Source of the DNA: Antennarius striatus
Lineage: Eukaryota; Chordata; Actinopteri; Lophiiformes; Antennariidae
Length of the DNA stretch: 64,000 nt
Reading direction: 5' to 3'
Assembly (NCBI RefSeq): GCF_040054535.1
Contig: NC_090779.1
Span: 20,818,501 to 20,882,500, forward strand
The notes under the pieces are model-generated. The model had not been told where the DNA came from. It saw only the letters and a program-made list of their open reading frames with translations, and did not search any database. Positions 25,201 through 37,300 of this stretch are shown here, one piece after another (the stretch's first letter is position 1; each line of letters opens with the position of its first letter). The position numbers and the translations under genes are program-made.

Positions 25201-27044
25201 GCGGCGGTGATGAGCCGCAGAGGCTTCCCTCCTGTCCGTTGGGCTCCCCTGAGCCTCCTGCCCCGGGTTAGACGCCTCAGAACCCGAACCGTCAGGAAGT
25301 AAAACGTCAGCATGGCGCAGAAGGGCAGCAGGAAGCCCACGATGGTCCTGATAATACTGATTGTCCTGACGTAGATCAAAGGGCCCTGGATGTGGTCCGT
25401 GCACAAGGTGATGTTTCGCGGCCGCTGGATAGCAAACGTTACCACCAAGTCAGGAACGCAGCTGAGGATCAACACCACCCATGTACACACCGAGCATAGC
25501 CTAGCTTTACCCACGTCCCACCAGCGAAGAGAGCTGATGGGATGCACCGTTCCGATGTAGCGGTCGAAACTGATGAGGGTGAGAAACTTGATGCTGCCGT
25601 AGACGTTGATATTGAAAGACATCTTCTTGAACTGGCAGAAGATCTCCATGTCTTTGAGGTGTGGCCTTTGGAAGGTGAAGTAGAGGGAAAAAGGGAGGGT
25701 GAGGATCCAGGCGGAGTCGCACAGAGCCAGGTTGAACAGGAAAACGCTGCTGGTGCTCCACGTGATCCTGAAGCAGGTGTAGTTGGCCAGGGCTGCTATG
25801 TTACCCAGAATCCCCAAGGGAAGGGCGATCAGGAAAAGCACCATCAGGATGTAGCAGTACCACTTGCCGTTCCCGAACTGGCTGCAGATGACTGTCGAGT
25901 GGTTCAGGAACTGCAGAAACATGTCTGGGATTAAAGGACAGAAGGTAGAGTCAGCTGATAGGATAGAGACGTCAGAACGGCGGACAGACATGGAACGCGT
26001 TTTCGACTCCTGCTATAGATCAGCTGGTATTAACCTGACTTTGATCAAGGGTTTCGGATGCTCGTCTTCTTTCTGCCCTCTCATAGTGACACAGTCTTTC
26101 CTTCATCGCAACAACCACGGCTGACATGCACAGATTTTAAGATATGTGGTAAGAACGCTTATTCCTACTCGACCCATAATGCAGTTCAGCAGCGGACTGG
26201 TTACATCCACCACGATGGACACACGTAACTCCAGCTCTCCCCTGAAACGATCCCGACAAATGAGACAGCCAGATCTTAACATTTGGGTTGCAACACTTAC
26301 GATTTGTCAGGACAGTTATAAGCAATTATTTTTACAGTGTACGTAGTTCTTTTAAAAAAATTAATTCCTATGCTGAATTCTGCAAAAATTGAAGTGTAGT
26401 TTTATTTTGAAGGAGTCCATTGTATTGGAGTTTGACTGACTGGACACAGCCGCTGCTTCCAGACTTAAATGGCCTGTTCTCACTCTGTACTGCAGCTGTA
26501 TTTGCCACCACCGTCTCCACAGCCTCCTCAGCGGGTCCAGGAAGCCAATGCGTGACCGTCTGTAGTGAACAAAGACACCTGGGGACTCTCAGGTTATTGC
26601 CTCCACTGTGTCGGCCTCTGTTTGCACCTAATCAGACGCGATGCATTCAATTTGTTCTGGTGAGCAGATCTGAACAGCTCCTATGACTCGGCCGGATCGC
26701 CTCTGTCTGAAAGCAGGATTTTCACCTCTTCTCTTCTAATGATGAACTTTAATGTTAGTTTTAGCTGTTGACTCAAAAGATGGACTTTCTGACAAAAACA
26801 GTTATATCAGGTAATAAATGATCAATCAGGCTAACTGTACATGTGAGTGTGTTTTAATGTTTAAGGTAATCAGAAATAAAGCTTGTACTTGCCGTCTTCA
26901 GCCATGACAGACTTGTTGTTGAAAGACGGTGTAACGATGAACGGAGACGGGGACCACATCCCAGGTCACCTCCACTCCTGCTCCTACCAGGTTATGCTCC
27001 TCATCTGTCAGCTGCTGTCAGTGTGCTGCCTTGCCTGTGGGACT

Positions 27045-27113
<69 letters not shown>

Positions 27114-27859
27114 ACGCGCGTGTGTGTCATGCAGCAAATGGAGACTTAAACAAACTAAGGTGATAACATCCCATACAACTAAAGTAATTGTGTGTCTTTG
27201 TGTGTTCGCGGTCAGCTGGTAGGTTTTACTGGACGCTAGGCGTTTTTGGCTCCGGGACTTCTGGGTGTCCCATGAGACAATCATTCCTTTAAGTCATGTG
27301 AACTCTTCCCAGAATTACTTGATCTCATTGTCAACAGAACCCTAACATCAGAAAGCTCATGAGATAATTTTGTCCAAGTGGGAATAAGGGTTTGTTTGTT
27401 TTTTAAATACATATTTAGGAGCTGTTTATTTACCTGGTTTGGTTTGTTACAAATCACACATGAGAACACAGGTAAAAGCACTAAAACACTTTTTCCTTCC
27501 ATCTCTCTCCTGTATTTAAAAAAAGAAAAATGGTTTCCTCCCAATAACCAGGGTTTTACTGGACAAATTCCAAAAAGAAAGAAAATCATTTAGATCTGTG
27601 GGACATTTTTCTAATAATTACACGAATCACTTTGTTTTTCATTATTTTTTCCCATTGTAAATAGTTATTTATCTATTTCATGTAATCTGCTTTGTTTTGG
27701 TCTGTTCTTGTTAAGGAGCTGTAAAATATGATGCTTTTTTTTTGTGTGGTTGAATTAATATTCTTTAGAAAAAACAAAAAAACTCCCTGCTAGTCAGTGT
27801 CTGTTTACTACCACCAGGTGGAGACACAGTTACATCTTTAATGTTTATTTGAAAGTGTG

Positions 27860-27903
<44 letters not shown>

Positions 27904-28520
27904 AGAAAGAGAGACCCCTCCTCCCTGGATGCCCTAATGCCCCTCACTGAGCCCAGCCTTGGAGGTAGACGGTGGTCTTGAATCACACCTTGTTGAAGTC
28001 CACTACTGAGGGGACGTGCAGGGAATCAAACAGTGGGTATCTGCCGATACACACTGTGCTCCTGCATCCGAGGCCGGGCTCATTGGCACTGGAGGCAATT
28101 AAGTTCAGCCATGCAAGTCAATTCAATTTTGCATCTGTGATGAGCCCTGAAATACCACAGAGCAGGACTTATAGTGTGGCCTTACGCTGTGTTGCCTTTG
28201 CATTAAAAAAAAAAAAAAGTTTAACAGGTAATATTAAGGTTTATGTTCTTTTCTCTACCAGTAATACCGCTAAAAATTAACAGCAGCTCTCGTTTGAAAG
28301 CATTTTAACCCAGAAAGAAGATGCTTATTCATTTTAGCAGCGCATTAATAAAAAAAAAAAATCTTCATCTTCATAGGAACCTAAACACGTTTGTTTTTAT
28401 GTGCGCGATGGGAAAACAAATAGAAGTGAACAAGCTGAGATTGAACAGCATGTAAAACTATTGGAGAATAAACCAGCCAGAATTTAATGGGAAAACAAAT
28501 GGAGCATTCTGCTTTGGTCT

Positions 28521-28557
<37 letters not shown>

Positions 28558-28701
28558 TACACCATCAGAATGAGCTCTCCGAGGAACTGTAACTCAAAGG
28601 GATGCTGACTGAAGCTGCAGAAAAAAAAGAAAAGAAACCAAAGAGTTGTTCCCGGGAAGATGGCCACTCTTGGCACCAGATCACAGCTCACACAGCCTCA
28701 A

Positions 28702-28782
<81 letters not shown>

Positions 28783-30002
28783 CAGGTTGCTTAAAATAAG
28801 ATTGAGGTTGACTTAAACAAGCCTTTCTGTGTTTTTTTCTCTGTGCTGTCAAGGACAGTTAATTCCCTTCACACTGTTTCCTTTATTTTAAAGTACAAGC
28901 AGGCGAGATAACAAAGCTGCCAACAATGAGCGTGTCGACACCTTTTGGCTGTCTCCCCGTTACATCTGTCCCCGATGAGTCTTGAGGGTCAAATTAAAAG
29001 GTGCTGTAGCAGAACAAACCCGGTGGATTCAGAACACGATCCAGGGATTAAAAAAGCTTTTTCTTGAATTTGTCTTTTAAACGTGCGGTACTGTCGAAGG
29101 CCACTTTAATTGAACCGATTTGAGTCGTGTCGGAGGTAACAGACACCCAGAACCCGCTGAGACGTGCAACACTTGATCCCATCATTTCCCAGATCCCAGT
29201 AAATGACACTGTGCTCATGTAATGTCTATTTTTATCCCACTCCAACCGTAAAATATGTGTTTTACAACAGCAGCCACGATAAAAAAAATTTAGTCCACCA
29301 TTATTTTTATTGGGAAATTGCAGAGCATCTAAAAGCACCGACGGCCTGTTGTCTTCAGAAGGTCCAACTACAAGCATTTAATAATCCATTTAATAAGCCA
29401 TGTTATGTTCATGGGTCCTCCTGAGCGCCGCCACCAGAGGACAAACTCAGGGCTTTTGCATCCACATCCAATCTCATGCTCTGCTAGAGAAATATCTCAC
29501 AATAATTTGATTCTGAGCCGGGGCGTTTATAATGAACACCACAACCCAAAACATGCTAATGTGGAGATCAAATCAGGAAAACAAAAGCCAGCCGACAGAC
29601 GCGTGACCTGATGACTGCGTAGAAGATTCCCTGCTGGGATTGGTCCTGAATCCACACAGGATAATAAGTCCAGGGAATGTGAAATGGAAGTGACGCCTCA
29701 ATGTGGTCTTTAATCTTCATTTTATCCTCCAAAGGGTGCCCAGCTGACAGAGTAGGACATTATTGATCTGTGTGATTAATTCATTTACTTTCATCTTTGC
29801 TGCCATTCGTATGAGCTGAACCGACCACTGACAGCAGTGTCCTTATCGTGCTCCCCTTTAGGTCGATACCTGCGCCTGAAAATGTTCCGCGAGGATCATG
29901 GCTCCTGGATGACCATGTTCTTCAGCACCATCCTCTTCCTCTTCATCTTCTCACACATCTACAACCTTTTCCTGCTGATGTCTGGGAGTATGAAGTAAGC
30001 CA

Positions 30003-30033
<31 letters not shown>

Positions 30034-31327
30034 ACACCTCTTCCCTCCCCCCTCCGCCCCCTCCCATTCGTCAAAGCCGTTCTTGCCCTCCCCCTTTTTT
30101 TTGGGCTGGCGTGATTGATCCGAACGTCTCGCCTGAAAGGAGACTTAATATCGGTTTGATTAATCAGCCCGGGCTTCAAATCACACTCTGAGAGGAGAGG
30201 ACGTTTAATCTAGAGAAACCACCATCAAGACCCACACTTATCCTCCCATGATCTTGACTTCATTTATTTTTTTTTTCTTGACATCCCTCTGCTGAAAACC
30301 AACATTTCTTTAAAAAAAAAAAAAAAAAGAGACGTTCAGCTCGGTTTGCACCTGGTGGGGGATTCTGTTAGCTGCCGAGAGGCCCGCGATGCACAGCACA
30401 CTCACACATCAAGCCGGTGACAGGAATTCGTTTAGGCATTTGCAATGTGTCCGTCACCAGGAAAGAAAACATGCCCTTGAAGCCAGTCATCCGAACGTGA
30501 GGTGATTTACCGTTTTGTTTGTTTGTGGGCTGTGATAAAAAAACAAAACTAGAATAGTAGGTGTCTATTCAGGTATAAGCTTGTCAAGCTGTCGAGGGAT
30601 GAAATAGGATCTGTCCACGCAGCTGCTTTCCCATTTTAACAATGATCAACTATCCATAAGGGGCAGGCAGATGAATGCTGTTCGCTAACAGGCACGGGGA
30701 TTCTGTTTTCCTACGGCCGGAGGCATGAGTTTGTGTAATCAGCCTATCTGTCACTTCGGCCGCCGCCGTGACATCAGCATCCATCTTGTCGACTCTCTCT
30801 GGTTGGTGGAGAGAGAGGATGCGAACGACTGAGCAGAGAGAGAGGGAGAGAGGCAGGTCCGCTGAGACGAGGGATGTTGCTTGCTCAGGGAAAAGTTCCA
30901 TTTGCAGTCGCACCGGGTTGGTATCTTGTCACAGAGAGGATTCCTGGTTGGGAAGAGAGGCCCTTTTTAAAGCTTTAACCATCAGGGTTGTTCACCGGAT
31001 GACATCCAGATAATCCCGAAAGGGAGAGATGATGAGTATCTCAGATATCTTGAGAGGTGATGTATAATTTATATCCATCTGATGTGAGCGAGCCACGCAT
31101 CCTTGACTCTTGTTGGGCACCAGGCTGGTTCAGATCTCTCAGGTAACAACCGTAACATCCTATTAAACAATTAAATGTGTGACACAACACTGAATGCCGT
31201 TTGGATGGGCGTCTGAGCAGCAGCGTGGGTTCATCAGGGCTGTACAGCTCTCCTCGCAGAGACAGATGGTGCTGTTGTAAAGCGTGTGAGCCCACCTGCT
31301 CCTTTACAACCATCACCCCCCCTCCCC

Positions 31328-31369
<42 letters not shown>

Positions 31370-34300
31370 CTACCTTGTTTCATTTCTGCTCTGACACCAT
31401 GCCGTGTCCACCGAGGACCCGGGCCCTGCTGAAAACCATTAGCGTTCACATCTGTGTTGGAGACCGACAGCCAAGAACAATGTTCACGCTCCGCCGGGAC
31501 AACCCCCACATGATGGATTTCCAAACCGGAACAGCAGGGATGCAGCAGAGGGAGGCAAAAAGGTGATAGTGACAGAGGGGGGTGTGGGGGTGAGGAGAGC
31601 GGGAGATGCCCTCCACATACACACCACCCCAACCATGATCTCACTCAGTAGCAAAAGTGTTGTAATCGTTGGCTCCGCTCTGGGAATAAACGGTGTTTTT
31701 CCCCTTTTTCATTTTCGCTGAAAGAACAAGCAACAGGGAGGTGTCATTTCTGTCAAGGGGGTTCTTATTTATTTTTTTCAAGCCCAAGTGTTTTGACACG
31801 ACTTGTCTGGCTCTGACATCCAGACACCGTGATGAACTCGGCTAGACGGGGCATCCCAACAACACCGCCCACATATTGTTTTCCACATGTCACACCTCCC
31901 TCAACTTATCGCGGACATTTGCACGCTTGTGTGTGAGATTGTGTGCAATGAGGTAGGAGGGAGGGAGGGAAGGGGGGGGGGGGTGCTTATCCGTCTGCCA
32001 CCCCGCTGTCGCCCTGCCCTGATGCTTGGCAATGCCCATGCCCTTCCCTCATTAATATGCTTTCATTTTCTTTGACCTTTTCGTCCATCCTCAGCTTGTT
32101 TTAATTAAAGCTGGCGACACATCTTTGGGGGTACAGAAGATAAACTGCAGCCCCAGGATGGTAAACGATTGCTGATAAGAGACTGCATCTTTTTTTTGTT
32201 TTTTTTTGGGGGGGGGGGGGGTAATGATTAATCATGTGAAATGAATTCATCAAAGCCATTATCTCTCCACTCAAAGAGATCTCCAGACTGCGTAATCTTA
32301 CATGTGTCCAACAGCGTGAAAGCTAATATTTAAACAGCCACTTCCAGGCTAACAGCTCTCAACCTGTTACCTGACTCCTGTCAAATCAGGGAAGGAAAAC
32401 ACAGTCAATCGTGCCACCCTGGGAGCTGTAATCCCCTTTTTGTTACCTAACTATCACATCTGGGCTATTTGCATTTTAATGTAACCGTCAGATTAGGAGA
32501 GTGGGGAGGGCCTGTTTGTGTGAAACCAGGCGAGTGTGACCGCCCAGAGAGTTTAACGGACTCAAGCGTTCTGATGCGCAGTACAATCCCCCTTCCTGCC
32601 ATTCTACAGAGGCGTTACCAGCCAAAATCAGCCCCTAATTAGATGCTGGTATTTAATTAAGACGGCCCAATGCATGGAGAACACATTAATCATGTTTACG
32701 TGAGAGAAATGGGGGGGTGCAAAGAATTTGAAAATGGAGGAGAAAGCTGCAAAATCATTTCTATTCAGAAATGATTTTGCAGTAAACGGGGGGGGGGGGG
32801 GGTGAATGGATGAACGGACCAAGGGATGGATGGGAAAGAGGAAGTTGGTGGATCTCTTTCATGGGGAAGGATGAAAAGTGGTATTTAACTGCAGCGATAC
32901 CCGTCGTGGGATTAAATTCAGTCATATTAGGGTATTTATCTTTGCTTACAATAATACTTTGTGCCGCATGTATGCCAGCCCCTCCACCCCCCCGAATCTG
33001 TCGGTTTGCTTGTCTAGCACTAAGCTGGGGTAATACCACAGACAAATGGGTTTAAAGGGCTGCATAAATAGCATGTCATGGTACGTCGATGCCTCCTGTT
33101 GCATGCAGTTACACACGGGACACGGCTGCCAGTACACAGAAGGATATTTCTAGGAACATTTTATTTAATATTGCTTTTGAATTTAGCTAAAATTTATAAC
33201 TTACAACTTGAAAAGTTTGGAATCGTCATCAGTGCTTTTCTTCTTCACTTCATAAATGTCTTCATAAATTATGTTAAAACAGCATCATTCCTGACATGCA
33301 TTATTAAATGTTTAAGTAGTTGTTGCGCCAAAGTGAAGATAAGTAGATGATTAACTGTTCCAAATTATTGGAGCTGCTCCCTGACTTTGTTTTCCAGTTA
33401 GAATCATCTCTGCATCTTCCGGCGCTCAAAGCTTTTCAGGTTTGCCAGAACCAGATTTTCTTTGAACCCTCTTCTGTCGACTGACTGGTTAGACTGAACG
33501 AGTCCAGAAATGTCCGTGTTCTTCTTACAATTTTGAGATCAGAATCCAATCCTGATGACCTTAGAATAATTTTCTGATTTCTGTTATTTACGTCTTATAT
33601 TGCAGTCAGTCTTATAATTTACACTGATTGGGATACCTGGCTTCCAATTACCTTTGTCAATGACTTGTAATTGCCTCTGCAAGCGAAGGGATGTTTCTGC
33701 CAGCATCGCTTTGTTTATTTATTCGGCTTTTGTATGATTACTCAGAAAAGACTATTACATAGGTGAAATGACTGAAAGGGGAAATGGAGCTGGGTCGTCA
33801 GGCGTTTGTGCCCTCTGAGTATTGTGCAATTATTTCTGCTGTGGCACTATTATTCTTATTGATATTGATTTGTCTGTTTGTTAGCTGTTATTGTGATTAC
33901 TTGAGAAGTTATGGACTGATTTAGATGAGATAATTTTGAATTGGTGGGGTACGGTCAAAGCAGTAGCCCTGATCATCATCAAATGTGTAAGAAATTTACT
34001 TCTAACCTCTTGGATAATTACAATATTATATCATTTGTTTGTTTCTTTGACCATAAAAGTGTGAAGAAGGGTAGAATATGTGCCAAAGAAATACCATCGA
34101 AACATTTGGAACATCTGTGTCTGTGTACGATGTGTGGACTAGCCACACTTACAGTAGGTCATGAGGTCATCGATCAGGACGGTGAAACAACTAAATAACG
34201 TTCATACAATCCAGTGCAGACACAAAAAAATAAAAAAATGTAACATAAATGATCAAAAATTCAATCAGTGAATTTCATGTCTGATGAAATAGCAAAGTCA

Positions 34301-37300
34301 ATAAGTCATCAGATACGGCTTTGAGCTATCAGTTTGGTGATATATTGATATTTTTACTCCTCCAAAATTCCATTCCACACACTGGCAGAAACAGTTTTAC
34401 TATTTAATCTCTGCGTAGCGCCACGCTGCTGTTTTTAAATTGCAGTAAATATCTCGCACGTTAGATTAATTGATCTATATTTGCCTTTCTCACTCACTCT
34501 GCCTCACTCGCACTTCCACACACCCACACTTACTTTCTAAGCATATCACTTGCTGATTCTCACACTCCTACGCGCGGACATTACATCGGGAGCTCAAAAA
34601 TGACTCATTAAAATGTTTAGTTAGCATAACCCTTTTTCTCTCCAAAGTCGTTTTCCCTCATCTCATCTCATCTCTGAAACAGACTGTGAGCTAGATGACA
34701 CAGTGAAGTCATTTCCTCTGTGATTATGTTACCCTGCTGTTTTTCTGGGACACAGAGAAGGAGCGTTAGCGGCGTCTGCATCACTCTAACGCAAAGAGAA
34801 ACAGAGTAAATAATAAAGACCGTATCCTGGATGGTGGTAGAATTTATAATGTGTTTTCACATTATAGGCGTATAGTGTTATGTGACATTGTACATGGTTG
34901 TTCCTGCATCTAGACTTCATACGTCACCCGTCTGATGATATTTCAGCTACATTGTTTAAAAGCTTATCATTTTGTATGTTGTATTTCCCCATTGCATGAA
35001 CTAATTGCCCGCCTGTGGCTAAAAAACAACTCACAAAAGCGCGTTCAGGCTATTCTCTACTAAGTCTGTAATTTCCTTCCCAGTTGTCCTGGTGATTTTA
35101 ATTTATTGCTTGCACATCAGCAGTAGTTCTAGCCAGAGGTATGAGGTTTGAGTTCTCACTCTTAACATGAAAGCCTTGAGGGAATGTCCTCAAATTTGTA
35201 ATGCAATTTGACTGAACTAATTTTGGGAACCTTGAGAATCAGTCACCTAATATCCAAATGGACAAATTTGATAAGGTGTGGATATTATATCCAGAAAGTT
35301 TAATGTGACATCATAGCGTTGTTCAAAACCACTTTTATAAGTGTTATTCAAAGGACCATGACCGTAATGTCTTCTCAGATCCTGAATTGAGAGTCCACTA
35401 GTGTGGACTAGTGTCAATACTAGTGTGATTGTCCTGATTTTCTGTTCTGCACGTCCAAAGATTTAGGTCCACATTTTACATCTGATTTCATTTTCCTCTT
35501 TCATCAGGATCTGCTTTATTGGCAAACATTTGAGAAATCTAGCATGTAGTGCTAGCAAAGTATTTTCGTCAAAACCTGTGGCGTAGTGGACATTTCTGTA
35601 GCCTTGCCACAAGAAGGTGTCAATCCAACTGAGGGCCTATCTTTGAGGAATTTGCATGCTCTCCCCGTGTCTGTGGGGGTTCTCCGGCTTCCTCCCACCA
35701 TCAAAAACAAGCAACAAAGGTTATTGGAGATTCTAAAGTGACCACAGGTGTGAATGAGGGTGAGAGTGGATCTTCTTGGACCTACTTGGTTTTTCAACTC
35801 TTTGGTTCTTATAGAAGTCTTGTGTTGAACACAGTATTACCCAAGGATATTTACCTTGTACTCTTGGTCAGGTAGAAACACAAAAAAAAAAAAAAACCCC
35901 AAGGACAACCAGTTTAATACAATGGGTGGCCAGAGTCTATCCTGAGTGATGAATCAAATTTGTAGTTTTATGTTGTCTACAGAGATGGTATATTGATAGT
36001 CACACAAGTGACCATGGACAGCTTTATGCTCCTTGGCAACCGCTGCAAGTCAGTATTACGTACTGTAAATACGACGTTGGGTAGTGAGGCGCATGGTGAG
36101 GAGACAATGTGCCTTTCAATGTGGAGCCAGCCAAGGTCGCAATTTAATGTTCTGATCAAGTCCAGCTTTTACGGGCAGGATAGGTCACGTAGTTTTCACG
36201 GTCACTAAATCACCAGTGGTCTGGGGTACACAACATGTTGATGAAGCCTAGCATGAAGGCATATATATTAAAATGGAGGGTCAGGAAATGAATGGGAATC
36301 GGGATATGTGATGGCTCTAAGTCATTAAATGCTCTTTCCGTCTTCTCATTTCTCACTTTTGAGGATTTTGTCTTTCTCTTTTTTTCATGTCTGACTTGAA
36401 ATCGAGATCAATTTTACGTTGAATGAGGCAACAGATGATAGCAGTTAAGATAGATGAAACAATAAAAAGCCTTTCAAAAATAAAAGCATCTGATGATACG
36501 ATCTGATAGATATTATAGCACCAAATTTAACTGATGTCAAAAACACCATAAAGACTTCAACAAAGATGAAAAAGAAAATATTTTAAAAAAAACCTTGCAA
36601 GTGGCCGTTTTGAAATGTCCTATTTCGCTCCACGATGTCAAACAGGGGTAACATCCAAACTCCTAACTTTATAACTCTGTCCTCTGTAGCACAAAATTAT
36701 AATTTCTTGCATTTGATGGAACAAGACTTTGAAAGCCGTAGAAATGTCCTCGAATATTATGTCTGAACAAGTGTGGGAAACCTGATAACATTCCTCAGAG
36801 GGTCAAATCTGGCTGAGCCAGACATGCTGGCACCGCCACTGCCACTGGCTCTGCGATTAAGCCATGGGAGCCATTTTGGGGCTGATTATTCATGGTGCTA
36901 CGATACTGATGTTCCACTACACTGAATCCTCTCATTAGGTCATCTGGCTCTAAAGGCCATTAAATTTTCAGTCAGCATGAATAAGTCAGAGAGCCTCTGC
37001 CTCTGATCACACATTGCAAAGAGTCCTTAAACTCATCATAGGTACTTTGCCAGGAGGAGAAAAAAAACTTTCTTTTAACACAGGCGTAACATTTGCTCGA
37101 TTAAATATATGAGAAGAGCAGAGTTTGGTGGCAGGGTGGTGTTTTTAGATTTAAAGCCCAGCACGTGGTGCCAGACTGCAGTTTTAGAAGTATCGATCAG
37201 AGTTTTGCTGCGGATAAATGGCTCCCAATGGGATCTCCTTGGTAACTGGAGCAGTGCCAAACCATGGATTGTCTAACTGACTTAATGCAGGTATAAATCG

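Larger units (their letters stand above)
17818..29861 (+). other. tmem117: tmem117 intron 1, about 12 kb, host of an antisense GPCR gene
   Basis: The longest intron of the gene. It holds (GT)n tracts, a candidate solo LTR (21994-23148), a degenerate interspersed repeat (24490-24720) and the minus-strand P2Y-like receptor gene. Elsewhere I see no coding exon. Moderately complex blocks near 19680-20110 could be conserved non-coding elements, but this cannot be tested without other genomes. Confidence 0.85.

Noticed and set aside
25542..25934. 130-codon plus-strand open frame opposite the P2Y-like receptor
   Set aside because: Antisense shadow of the receptor; charged, low-complexity composition with no domain.
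30650..31644. Plus- and minus-strand frames of 80-136 codons around the CA repeat in tmem117 intron 2
   Set aside because: They depend on the CA/GT repeat and purine-rich sequence; no conserved motif or splice support.
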